Notes under the pieces: model-generated | The model's input: the letters and a program-made list of their open reading frames with translations, nothing else | Told to the model about the DNA's origin: nothing | The model's database searches: none | Part shown: positions 42,894-51,285 of the stretch, in pieces | How the letters are laid out: every line of letters starts with the position of its first letter | How positions within the stretch are numbered: the stretch's first letter is position 1 | Source: Macondimonas sp045864775 | GTDB lineage: Bacteria; Pseudomonadota; Gammaproteobacteria; UBA5335 | NCBI GenBank assembly: GCA_045864775.1 | Contig: BTVR01000001.1 | Location: forward strand, 620,001-684,000 | Length of the DNA: 64,000 nt | Direction: 5' to 3' | Made by a program: the position numbers and the translations under genes

Positions 42894-44152
42894 GCGCCCC
42901 GGTCGCAGTTCCCGCGCCGCCCCCCGCGGACCGCATCCGCCCCGCGACGTTGGCTGACCTCGAAACCCTGGTCGAGATCGAGCAGCGCTGCTTTGAGACC
43001 GACCGGCTCAGCCGGCGCAGCTTTCGCCATCTGCTCACTCGCGCCAAGGCCGCCGTGCTGCTGCACGAGCGTGACGGGGCCGCAACCGGCTACGCGCTGG
43101 TACTGTTCCACGCCGGCACCGCGCTGGCGCGTCTGTATTCCTTCGCCGTGCTGCCCGAGCATCAAGGTCTGCGGATCGGCGGCCGTCTCCTGGCCGCCGC
43201 CGAGGAGGCGACCCTGGCGCACGGCTATGCCGCACTGCGGCTGGAGGTGCGCGCCGACAACATGGCGGCGCGCGCGCTCTACCAGCGCGCGGGTTACCGC
43301 GAAATGCAGCGCCTGCCGGGGTACTACGAGGATCATGCCGATGGCCTGCGTCTGGAGAAGACCCTCGAGGCGCGGCCGGAGCCGTCGCTGGTCCAGGTGC
43401 CCTTCTACGAGCAGACCCTGGAGTTCACCTGCGGACCGGCGGCGCTCATGATGGCCATGCGGGCGCTCGAGCCCGCGCTCGTGCTCGACCGCAAGCTGGA
43501 GTTGCGATTGTGGCGCGAGGCCACCACGATCTTCATGACCTCGGGCCACGGCGGCTGCGGCCCGTATGGCCTCGCGCTCGCCGCGCATCGCCGCGGCTTT
43601 GCCGTGACCGTGCGGGTGAAGGACGAAAGTGCCCTGTTCGTCGATTCGGTGCGCTCACCGGAAAAGAAAGCCGTCATCGCCCTGGTGCAGGAAGACCAAC
43701 TCTCGGAGATCCGCCAACGCGACATCCGCCTGGAATACGGTCTGGTCTCGCCGCACGATCTGGAGCGCGAATTGCGCAGTGGCGGCGTGCCCCTGGTGAT
43801 GATCAGTTCCTATCGCCTGTATGGCGAAAAGTTTCCCCATTGGGTGGTCGTCACCGGCTTCGACGAGCACTTCCTGTACGTGCACGACCCCTATGTCGAC
43901 TACAAGGCCGGCAAGAGTCCCACCGACTGCGTGAACCTGCCCATCCTCAAAGCGGAGTTCACGGGCATGGCGCGCTATGGAAAAAGCGGCCAGCGTGCTG
44001 TCATCATCGTGCGTCGCCGCCCGCCGGCCCTTCCGGAACCCTCGGTCTTCCATGAGCAAGCACCTGATTCTCGTCGATCGCCCCTCGGATTGGACGGCGG
44101 ACCTGCCGGCGCTGCCGGTGATGAGTGCCAAGGATTACATCGACGCCGATGA
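42890..44152 (+). CDS. GNAT acetyltransferase fused to a C39-like peptidase
   Basis: A 420-residue fusion. Residues ~15-160 are a RimI-like GNAT domain, with LYSFAVLPEHQGLRIGGRLL (acetyl-CoA loop) and LRLEVRADNMAARALYQRAG. Residues ~165-390 are a papain-fold C39-type peptidase: Cys in EFTCGPAALMMAM, His in FPHWVVVTGFDEHFLYVHDP with the following Asp. The ATG at 42890 shares bases with the tpm stop, and the last 101 bases overlap the ATP-grasp gene. Such a fusion next to a RimK-like ligase suggests processing and N-acetylation of a peptide or amide product. The substrate is unknown. Confidence 0.82.
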   Translation: MSAPVAVPAPPPADRIRPATLADLETLVEIEQRCFETDRLSRRSFRHLLTRAKAAVLLHERDGAATGYALVLFHAGTALARLYSFAVLPEHQGLRIGGRLLAAAEEATLAHGYAALRLEVRADNMAARALYQRAGYREMQRLPGYYEDHADGLRLEKTLEARPEPSLVQVPFYEQTLEFTCGPAALMMAMRALEPALVLDRKLELRLWREATTIFMTSGHGGCGPYGLALAAHRRGFAVTVRVKDESALFVDSVRSPEKKAVIALVQEDQLSEIRQRDIRLEYGLVSPHDLERELRSGGVPLVMISSYRLYGEKFPHWVVVTGFDEHFLYVHDPYVDYKAGKSPTDCVNLPILKAEFTGMARYGKSGQRAVIIVRRRPPALPEPSVFHEQAPDSRRSPLGLDGGPAGAAGDECQGLHRRR

Positions 44153-45533
44153 TGAGGCGGGGCTGGCCACCAGCCGCGATCTGCGCGTCGTCAATCTGTG
44201 TCGGAACTACCGCTACGGCAGCATCGGCTATTACTGCTCATTGCTGGCCGAGGCGCGCGGCCAGCGGGTGTTGCCCAGCGTCGGCACCGCGCTGGATCTC
44301 TCGCGCAAGACGATCTACGAGCCGCTGACCGAGGATTTGGACGAGGATCTGCAAAAATATCTGCGCGGCCATGCCGACGAGGACATCCGGCTGTGGATCT
44401 TTCTGGGACGCGCCTCGCGACCCGAGTTCCAGGACTTGGCCGACGATCTGTTCGAGCGCCTGCCCTGCCCGTTGCTCGAAGTCGACCTGCACCGGAACAG
44501 CCGCTGGCAGATCCATCGGGTCCGCCCGATGGCGTTCAGCGACCTGACGAGCCAGCAGCGTGAACTGTTCGTGATGGCCATGGAACATTATCTGGCTGGC
44601 GCCTGGCAGAGCCCGCGCCGCCGCTCGACCGGCCGCTACGATCTGGCGATCCTGCACGATCCCGACGAGGCCATGCCGCCATCCAATCCCAAGGCGCTGA
44701 AATCCTTCATCCGCGCCGGCAAGCGCCTGGGACTCGACGTCGAATTGATCACGCGCAAGGACTATGGACGGCTGGCCGAATACGACGCGCTGTTCATCCG
44801 CGAAACGACCTCCATCAACCACCATACCTTCCGCTTCGCCAAACGGGCCGAAGCCGAAGGCTTGGTGGTCATCGACGACGCCACGTCCATCCTGCGCTGC
44901 ACCAACAAGGTCTACCTCGCCGAACTGCTGCGCACCCACCAGGTAAAAACGCCCGCCACGCAGATCCTGCGCCGCGAACGGACCCTCGAACTGGAGGCGC
45001 CGCTCGATTACCCGGTGGTGGTGAAGATTCCGGACGGCGCGTTCTCCGTCGGCGTCAGCAAGGTGCACGACGCCGATGAACTCAAGGCGGTCGCCGAGCA
45101 GATGTTCCAGAAATCCGATCTGATCCTGGCCCAGGAATACCTCTACACCGAATACGACTGGCGCATCGGCGTCCTCAACCGCCAGCCGTACTTCGCCTGC
45201 CAATACTTCATGAGCAAGGACCACTGGCAGATCTACGATCACAAGGCCAGCGGCGGGACAGCCGCGGGCAATTCGCGCACCCTGCCGCTGGAACGGGTCC
45301 CGGCCGCAGTGCTCAGGACGGCCGTCAAGGCCGCCCGGTTGATCGGTAATGGGCTGTATGGCGTCGACCTGAAACAGACGCCGCAAGGCGTGTGCGTCAT
45401 CGAAATCAACGACAATCCCAACCTCGACGCCGGCGTCGAGGACGAGGTCTTGAAAGAGCAGCTTTACGAAGAGCTCATGGCCGAATTTCTGCGCCGGCTC
45501 GAGCAGCGTACCCGGCTGCGCTACGGGGCCTGA
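44052..45533 (+). CDS. RimK-like ATP-grasp ligase
   Basis: A 493-residue protein with an N-terminal RimK-family domain (MSKHLILVDRPSDW; NLCRNYRYGSIGYYCSLLAE, about residues 49-68), a middle region, and a C-terminal ATP-grasp domain: DYDALFIRETT-type segment (EYDALFIRETTSINHHTFRF), PVVVKIPDGAFSVGVSKV, and the metal-binding EINDNPNLDAGVED (about residues 455-468). ATP-grasp ligases of this group join a carboxylate to an amine, for example glutamate residues to a protein or a small molecule. The 101-base overlap with the GNAT-C39 gene is unusually long. It probably makes the bond that the GNAT-C39 partner edits or caps. Confidence 0.82.
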   Translation: MSKHLILVDRPSDWTADLPALPVMSAKDYIDADDEAGLATSRDLRVVNLCRNYRYGSIGYYCSLLAEARGQRVLPSVGTALDLSRKTIYEPLTEDLDEDLQKYLRGHADEDIRLWIFLGRASRPEFQDLADDLFERLPCPLLEVDLHRNSRWQIHRVRPMAFSDLTSQQRELFVMAMEHYLAGAWQSPRRRSTGRYDLAILHDPDEAMPPSNPKALKSFIRAGKRLGLDVELITRKDYGRLAEYDALFIRETTSINHHTFRFAKRAEAEGLVVIDDATSILRCTNKVYLAELLRTHQVKTPATQILRRERTLELEAPLDYPVVVKIPDGAFSVGVSKVHDADELKAVAEQMFQKSDLILAQEYLYTEYDWRIGVLNRQPYFACQYFMSKDHWQIYDHKASGGTAAGNSRTLPLERVPAAVLRTAVKAARLIGNGLYGVDLKQTPQGVCVIEINDNPNLDAGVEDEVLKEQLYEELMAEFLRRLEQRTRLRYGA

Positions 45534-45661
45534 ACCCGGCTCTGGGCGACGGACCCGGATGCGTGCTGATAAACTTGAGTACGCCCCACAAGATATTCAC
45601 GGACGATGCCGTCGGGTGCCAAAGACGCGCCCGCGCAAGAACCCAGCCAAGGAGTGGATCC

Positions 45662-47374
45662 ATGTCCCTGACCATCGAGCAGGCCAACGCCCTGCTCACC
45701 GAAAAGCCCGGCCTCTTCAACATCGAGGAAATCGCGATCCGCGGTGTGCCCACGCGCGTCTGGAAGGCCGCCCCGCCCTCGCTGCGCACCGTGCTGGACA
45801 TCAGCCGCAGCCATGGCGCCAAGGATTATCTCGTTTACGAAGACGAGCGCTGGACCTTCGCCGAGCACTACCGGGCGGTGGCTGCGCTGGCCACGCGCAT
45901 GGTCGAGGATCTGGGCATCCAGAAAGGCGACCGCGTGGCGTTGGCCATGCGCAATCTGCCGGAATGGCCCATGGTGTTCTGGGCCACGGTCTCGATCGGC
46001 GCCGTGATCGTGCCGCTCAATGCCTGGTGGACCAGCGATGAACTCGAGTTCGGGCTCGCCGATTCGGGCGCCCGCGTGCTGTTCTGCGACGCCGAGCGCC
46101 TGGAGCGCATCGCGCCTCATCTGGACCGTCTGCCGGCGCTGGAACGGATCATCGTCGCCCGCGGCCCGGCCAACCTGCCCACGGGCGTGCTCGACTTCCA
46201 GGCGTTCCGCGGCAATCTGCCGGAAAAAGCCGTGCTGCCCAAGGCCACCATCGCGCCGGACGACGACGCCACGATCTTCTATACCTCCGGCACCACCGGC
46301 AAGCCCAAGGGCGCGCTCGGAACGCACCGCAACGTCTGCCAGAACCTCATCAGCGGCGCCTTCGTGCGCATGCGCGCCAGTGTGCTGCGCGGCGAGGATC
46401 CGGCCGCCGGCATGCAGATGGTGGGCCCGAGCATGCTGCTGTCCGTGCCGCTGTTCCATGTCACCGGCTGCCACGGCTTCCTGATCGGCATGACACTGGC
46501 CGGCGGCAAGCTGGTGATGATGTACAAGTGGGACGCCCAGCGCGCCATCGAACTGATCGAGGCCGAACGCATCTCCACCTTCGGCGGCGTGCCGTCCATG
46601 GTCTGGCAGGTGCTGGAGCACGCCGACCTGCCCAACCACGATCTGTCCTGCGTCACCAACATCGCCTACGGCGGCGCTCCGGCCGCGCCTGAGCTCCTCA
46701 AGCGCATCCGCCAGACCTTCCCCAAGGTCGATCCGGGCAACGGCTACGGCATGACCGAAACGTCGGCGCTGTGCACCAGCAACTCGGCCGAGGAATACCA
46801 CCGTCGACCCGACAGCGTGGGCTGCCCGGCGCCGGTCACCGAGATCAAGATCGTCGGCGCCGACGGCAGCGAGCTGCCGCGCGGTCAGGTCGGCGAGCTC
46901 ATGGTGAAGGGCCCGAACGTCATCAAGGGCTACTGGAATCGTCCCGAGGCCAATGCCTCGACTTTCACCGAGGGCTGGCTGCACACGGGCGATCTGGCGC
47001 GCATGGACGAGGACGGCTATCTCTACATCGTCGATCGGGCCAAGGACATGCTGATCCGAGGCGGCGAAAACATCTACTGCGTCGAGGTGGAAGACGCCCT
47101 GTACAGCCATCCGGCGGTGATGGACGCCGCCGTCATCGGCATCCCGCACCGGGTGTTGGGTGAGGAAGTCGGCGCCGTGGTGCAGATCGCGCCGGGCCAC
47201 ACGGTCAGCGTCGAGGCGTTGCAGGCACACGTGGCCAGCCATCTGGCCCGTTTCAAGGTGCCGGTACGCATCGAACTGCGCAGCGAGCCTTTGCCGCGCA
47301 ACGCCAACGGCAAGATCCTCAAGAACCAGCTCAAGCAGGAGCTGGGTCTGGTGCCGGAGCCCGCCCCGGCGTGA
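45662..47374 (+). CDS. Long-chain acyl-CoA ligase-like AMP-forming enzyme
   Basis: A 570-residue adenylate-forming ligase: IFYTSGTTGKPKGALGTHRN (P-loop, about residues 204-223), GYGMTETSAL (A5 motif), WLHTGDLARMDEDGYLYIVD (A7-A8), and the catalytic Lys in PLPRNANGKILKNQLKQEL. Acyl-CoA/aryl-CoA ligases of this type activate fatty acids or sterol side chains. The ATG at 45662 gives the SLTIEQANALLTEKPGLFNI start common in this subgroup. Its last 4 bases overlap the GTG start of the YihY gene. The operon 4 kb downstream may use its product. Confidence 0.88.
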   Translation: MSLTIEQANALLTEKPGLFNIEEIAIRGVPTRVWKAAPPSLRTVLDISRSHGAKDYLVYEDERWTFAEHYRAVAALATRMVEDLGIQKGDRVALAMRNLPEWPMVFWATVSIGAVIVPLNAWWTSDELEFGLADSGARVLFCDAERLERIAPHLDRLPALERIIVARGPANLPTGVLDFQAFRGNLPEKAVLPKATIAPDDDATIFYTSGTTGKPKGALGTHRNVCQNLISGAFVRMRASVLRGEDPAAGMQMVGPSMLLSVPLFHVTGCHGFLIGMTLAGGKLVMMYKWDAQRAIELIEAERISTFGGVPSMVWQVLEHADLPNHDLSCVTNIAYGGAPAAPELLKRIRQTFPKVDPGNGYGMTETSALCTSNSAEEYHRRPDSVGCPAPVTEIKIVGADGSELPRGQVGELMVKGPNVIKGYWNRPEANASTFTEGWLHTGDLARMDEDGYLYIVDRAKDMLIRGGENIYCVEVEDALYSHPAVMDAAVIGIPHRVLGEEVGAVVQIAPGHTVSVEALQAHVASHLARFKVPVRIELRSEPLPRNANGKILKNQLKQELGLVPEPAPA

Positions 47375-48699
47375 TCCGCCGCTCGCCGCGCGACTGGCTG
47401 GACTGGCTCGGATCGCTCGATCCGGGCCCGTTGTCCCCGTGGCGACGCAGGGCGCTGCTGACCTTGCGGATCACGCTGGCCGTCGGCCGCGACCTCGCCC
47501 AGGGCCCATTGACGCTGTGGGCCATGAGCCTCGTCTACACCACCCTGCTCTCGCTGGTCCCGCTGCTGGCGCTGGCTTTTTCGGTGCTCAAGGCATTCGG
47601 CGCGCACAACGTGGCCGAACCGTTGATCGCGGAATTACTCGCTCCGCTGGGTCCCCAGGGCGTGGAGCTGACCGCAAGGATCATCGGCTTCGTGGAGAAC
47701 ATGAAAGTCGGGGTGCTGGGCTCCGTGGGCCTCGGGTTCCTGCTCTATACGGTGGTTTCCCTGATCCAGAAGGTCGAGCAGGCCTTCAACCAGATCTGGC
47801 GGGTGAGCGAGGCGCGCTCCCTGGCCCGCAGCTTCAAGGACTATCTCATCGTCGTGCTGCTGGCGCCGGTGTTGTATCTGGTCGCGACCGGCCTGTTCGC
47901 CTCCATCATGGGGGCCGAGGCGGTCCGCGGTCTCAGCGACTGGCAGCCGTTCGGGCTCGCGCTCCTCATCGTGGCGCGACTGGCGCCCATCGTGCTCATT
48001 ACCGCCATCTTCACGTTCATCTACCTGTTCCTGCCCAACACGCGGGTGCGATGGCAAGCCGCGCTCGCCGGCGCCCTGGCGGCTGCGCTGGCCTGGCTGG
48101 TGGGTGGGCGCGCCTTCGCCTTTTTCGTGGCCGGCAGCACGAACTACGATGCCATCTATTCGGGCTTCGCCATCCTCATCCTGCTGCTCATCTGGCTCAA
48201 TGTCGTCTGGACCATTCTGCTGACCGGCGCGCAGATCGCGTTTTACGTCCAGTATCCCGAGGCCACGCGCACGAGCCCCGTGGAGGCCGGCGAGGGCGTC
48301 GCGCCGGAATACCGCGCGCTGAGCCTTCTGCTCGCGGTCGCGCGGCGTCACCTTGCCGGTGAGCCGCCCGCGACGCTCGAGGCACTCGCGGCGGATCTGG
48401 GCCTGCCGGCCAGCGCCCTGCGGTTCGCCGTCGCGGATCTGATCGATCGGGAGCTGCTGCTGCGGTCCAACGATGACCCGCCGCGTCTCGTCCTGACGCG
48501 AGCGGCCGATCACATCAAATTGCAGACCGCGCTGCCGGCGCCCGCGGAAGCGCGCGCCCCGCCCCGCCCCTTCGCCTTGCAAAGGCTCGCGCAGGACCTG
48601 GCGACGGCGCGAGCGCAGGTGCTGGGCGAGCGCACGCTCGCCGATCTCCTGGCGACGGATGCTGCAGACGAGTCGCAGGCGGCGCCGGCGGCGCCGTGA
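47371..48699 (+). CDS. YihY/BrkB-family membrane protein
   Basis: A 442-residue protein. Six transmembrane segments span residues ~40-290 with the family pattern MSLVYTTLLSLVPLLALAFS and IFTFIYLFLPNTRVRWQAAL; a cytoplasmic tail of ~130 residues contains a winged-helix-like part (LAADLGLPASALRFAVADLI). The GTG start (47371) overlaps the ligase stop as GTGA, so the two are translationally coupled. The family was once annotated as ribonuclease BN in error; its role is unclear. The coupling to an acyl-CoA ligase is noteworthy but not informative. Confidence 0.85.
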   Translation: MIRRSPRDWLDWLGSLDPGPLSPWRRRALLTLRITLAVGRDLAQGPLTLWAMSLVYTTLLSLVPLLALAFSVLKAFGAHNVAEPLIAELLAPLGPQGVELTARIIGFVENMKVGVLGSVGLGFLLYTVVSLIQKVEQAFNQIWRVSEARSLARSFKDYLIVVLLAPVLYLVATGLFASIMGAEAVRGLSDWQPFGLALLIVARLAPIVLITAIFTFIYLFLPNTRVRWQAALAGALAAALAWLVGGRAFAFFVAGSTNYDAIYSGFAILILLLIWLNVVWTILLTGAQIAFYVQYPEATRTSPVEAGEGVAPEYRALSLLLAVARRHLAGEPPATLEALAADLGLPASALRFAVADLIDRELLLRSNDDPPRLVLTRAADHIKLQTALPAPAEARAPPRPFALQRLAQDLATARAQVLGERTLADLLATDAADESQAAPAAP

Positions 48700-49578
48700 T
48701 CAGGCCTCGCGCCGACAGAAGTCGATGATGGTTTCCTCGGCCAAGGGGACGTCGCGGCGCAGGCTGCGGTGATGGCCGGGGATCTTGCGGGGATGCACGG
48801 TGCAATCGAACAGCTCATGCATGCGACGGATCCCGCGACGCGAGAGCGTGTCGATGCGGAAGAACAGCAGTTCCACCGGTACCGGAAAACGCTTCCAGGT
48901 CTTCATTTGGGGGTTTTCCAGCAGGCGCCGGAATTCCGGCCGGGCGTCCCACCAGCGCCAGGTTTCGACGTCCGTCTTCAAAATATGGGAATGGCCACAG
49001 TGCCGGTTGATCCGTTCCTGCATGCTGGGACGGCGGTAATAGGGCAGCAGCAGCCGCACGAAGAGATTCTCGAACCCCGGCAGATACATGCCCAGGATGA
49101 GGGCCGCCTTGACCGTGGGCTGAGGCCGGTGTTGCGCGGCCAGTAACATGCCGCCGGCCAGTAGCAGGGACCCGCCGCTCATGCCCACCACCAGGGGCGG
49201 CGTGGTCGAACGCGCGCAAATGGCCGTCATGTCCTCGATCAGAAACGGGGCGTAGCCAAAGCCGCACTGACCCTCGTAGCGATAATGCGCCTCCCAGACC
49301 GAGCCGATCCCGGGCGCGCGCAGCATGCCGTGAATCAGTTCGTCGCTGTAGGCGCCGCGCAGTGGATCGAAGCCGCCGGGCATCAGCAGGACGGGCCTAC
49401 CCTCGCCGGCGGGATTGTCCTTGAGCGTGTTTCGGACGAAATACAGACCGCGCGGGCGGTAGCCCTGCCACTCGGTCGCGTGTTCGCTGTGCAGGCCCGC
49501 GGTGGCGCGCAGATGATGGCTGAGCGGCAGCGACGCCTCGGGATCATCGAGCGGCATTTGCGTATTCAGGCTCATCAT
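48700..49578 (-). CDS. Alpha/beta hydrolase-fold protein of unknown substrate
   Basis: A 292-residue protein. RPVLLMPGGFDPLRGAYSDE forms the oxyanion strand and loop, VVGMSGGSLLLAGGMLLAAQ is the nucleophile elbow (Ser about residue 135, G-x-S-x-G), and the C-terminal VHPRKIPGHHRSLRRDVPL carries candidate His residues. A region of ~100 basic and aromatic residues between elbow and end (YYRRPSMQERINRHCGHSHI) looks like a lid. It starts one base after the convergent YihY stop. No closer family could be named. Confidence 0.6.
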   Translation of the reverse strand: MMSLNTQMPLDDPEASLPLSHHLRATAGLHSEHATEWQGYRPRGLYFVRNTLKDNPAGEGRPVLLMPGGFDPLRGAYSDELIHGMLRAPGIGSVWEAHYRYEGQCGFGYAPFLIEDMTAICARSTTPPLVVGMSGGSLLLAGGMLLAAQHRPQPTVKAALILGMYLPGFENLFVRLLLPYYRRPSMQERINRHCGHSHILKTDVETWRWWDARPEFRRLLENPQMKTWKRFPVPVELLFFRIDTLSRRGIRRMHELFDCTVHPRKIPGHHRSLRRDVPLAEETIIDFCRREA

Positions 49579-49697
49579 CGGCTCCGGCGCAATTCAGTTA
49601 TGGGGGAAGATGGCGGGGTCACCTGGAGGTTAACGGCGGGCCAGGCCGGGCGGTGGAGCCCGCCAAGGCGGGCGCCGCGTTCGAGGCCGCATGCCGA

Positions 49698-50273
49698 TCA
49701 GGCCGCGAGCATGGCGCAGACGGCATGCCGCGGGCAAGTGACGAGGTGGTCGTTGACCATGCCGGTGGCCTGCATGTGGGCGTAGACGATGGTCGGACCG
49801 ACGAAGCGAAAGCCGCGACGCTTGAGGTCGCGGCTGATGGTCTCGGCCAGCGGCGTGACGGCCGGCACCTCGACCGTGGACGCAAACCGGTTGACGATGG
49901 GGCGTCCGTCCACGAAACCCCAGATGTAGCGATCGAAGCTCCCGAATTGGGCCTGCACCTCCAGAAAGGCGCGTGCATTGCTGACGGCCGATTCCATCTT
50001 GAGCCGGTTGCGGATCAGGCCCGGGTCCTGCAGAAGGGTCTCTACGCGTGCCGCGTCGAATGCCGCCACCCGCTCGGCGTCGAAGTGATCGAATGCCCGC
50101 CGGTAATGCTCCCGCTTGCGCAACACGGTGATCCAGCTCAGCCCCGCCTGCGCGCCCTCGAGGACGAGGAACTCGAACAGGACGGCGTCGTCATGCACCG
50201 GCACGCCCCACTCCGTGTCGTGGTAGCGGCGATAGAGCGGGTCCTGTCCGCACCAGGGGCAGGCATCCAGCAT
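49698..50273 (-). CDS. tag: DNA-3-methyladenine glycosylase I
   Basis: A 191-residue base-excision enzyme removing 3-methyladenine. The N-terminal Zn snap is CPWCGQDPLYRRYHDTEWGV with the paired His/Cys at the end (CPRHAVCAML); VLEGAQAGLSWITVLRKREH and NRLKMESAVSNARAFLEVQ are the family's central helices. The length matches E. coli Tag. It stands alone, 105 bases from the next gene. Confidence 0.95.
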   Translation of the reverse strand: MLDACPWCGQDPLYRRYHDTEWGVPVHDDAVLFEFLVLEGAQAGLSWITVLRKREHYRRAFDHFDAERVAAFDAARVETLLQDPGLIRNRLKMESAVSNARAFLEVQAQFGSFDRYIWGFVDGRPIVNRFASTVEVPAVTPLAETISRDLKRRGFRFVGPTIVYAHMQATGMVNDHLVTCPRHAVCAMLAA

Positions 50274-50378
50274 GACGGAAGATCCCTCAACTCAAAGGGT
50301 GCATGATGTCGCGGTTGCGGCCGGCACTTCAAGAAGCCCGGCGCACCCGGGGCGTGGACCGTGCAGCGGGGGTAAGGG

Positions 50379-50885
50379 TCAGGGAACCACGGGGGCCGGC
50401 GGCTCCAGGCCGATGACCTCGATCTCGGGTCCGAGGGCCACTACGGCCGCCGTGCACCGATCCACGGCCTCTTCCTCGACGTCGGCGAGAATCAACAGGG
50501 CGCCGTTCGCGATGGCGTCCTTGTACTGCTCGAGCCGCGAACTCGAGAAGCCGGTGCCGACGAGGCCGCTGGCCAATCCACCGATGCTGGCGCCGGCCAG
50601 CGTCCCCAAGGTGAGCGCGCCGCCGCCCACCACGATTCCCGCAGGCGGAAAGACCATCACCACCAATCCCGCCAGCAGACCGCCGACGCCACCCAGCGCG
50701 AGTCCGCGCGTGTAGGCGGGCAGGAAGTCATCGCTCTCGGGTCCGGCGTCGGGCAAATCATCGAGATTGACGCCGTCCCCGGCGACCACATACAGCTGCT
50801 GATCGGCGACGCCTTCCTTGCGCAGCGCCTCGATCGCGGAGCGGGCATGGGGCTCATCGGGAGACAGAAAACAGATTCGCTTCAT
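50379..50885 (-). CDS. DUF1269-like membrane-associated protein
   Basis: A 168-residue protein. A small alpha/beta N-terminal part (MKRICFLSPDEPHARSAIEA) is followed by two Gly/Ala-rich hydrophobic segments (GGVGGLLAGLVVMVFPPAGI, then LTLGTLAGASIGGLASGLVG, about residues 66-112) and a beta-rich end (ALLILADVEEEAVDRCTAAV). This is the pattern of DUF1269/heat-induced membrane proteins with glycine-zipper helices. Its start is 2 bases from the stop of a 35-residue single-helix protein, so the two are co-transcribed. Function unknown; stress-related is a family-level guess. Confidence 0.6.
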   Translation of the reverse strand: MKRICFLSPDEPHARSAIEALRKEGVADQQLYVVAGDGVNLDDLPDAGPESDDFLPAYTRGLALGGVGGLLAGLVVMVFPPAGIVVGGGALTLGTLAGASIGGLASGLVGTGFSSSRLEQYKDAIANGALLILADVEEEAVDRCTAAVVALGPEIEVIGLEPPAPVVP

Positions 50886-50887
50886 GA

Positions 50888-50995
50888 TCAGGCTCCTGCG
50901 AGGCCGCGCACCATCAGGATGATGATGATGACCAATGCCACGAGTGTGGCGCCAAGGATCAGTGCATTGCGCAGCGCAGCTTGCTCTTTTCGCAT
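50888..50995 (-). CDS. 35-residue single-pass membrane protein
   Basis: From the ATG at 50995 the product is MRKEQAALRNALILGATLVA followed by LVIIIILMVRGLAGA: a basic N-terminus and one transmembrane helix with the tail as a dibasic cap. AGGAGG lies 6 bases upstream. The stop is 2 bases before the DUF1269-like gene, suggesting the pair works together as membrane accessory proteins. No family could be named. Confidence 0.6.
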   Translation of the reverse strand: MRKEQAALRNALILGATLVALVIIIILMVRGLAGA

Positions 50996-51217
50996 GGATT
51001 CCTCCTGATGGGATTCAGCCCGGCGGCACCGGTGATGCCGCGCGGGTGGGCTGCTCGGACTCTGCCCCAGCGCAGAATCGCGGGACCGACGCGCAAATCG
51101 GCGCGCCCTGCATTTTTTTGAGGGCGGCCGGCGGCAATCGTTCACCGCATCGTGGACTCCCGGCGCGCGACGATTGCGATACGCTCCTCGCCCAAGGCGC
51201 GCACGGCGTCAAGGCAA

Positions 51218-51242
51218 TAAAAAACCCCCGGGATGCCGGGGG
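51218..51242 (-). terminator. Intrinsic terminator of the thiolase operon
   Basis: On the minus strand CCCCCGG pairs with CCGGGGG (7 base pairs, 4-base loop), followed by TTTTTTATT. It lies about 45 bases downstream of the thiolase-fold gene's stop and ends the four-gene acyl-CoA dehydrogenase operon. Confidence 0.88.
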
Positions 51243-51285
51243 TCGATTGCAGCAAGCCACCGGGCGCGAGGCCCGGCACGGGATC

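Noticed and set aside
45521..47242. A long minus-strand frame opposite the acyl-CoA ligase at 45662.
   Set aside because: Shadow frame; the plus-strand gene has all adenylation motifs and operon coupling.
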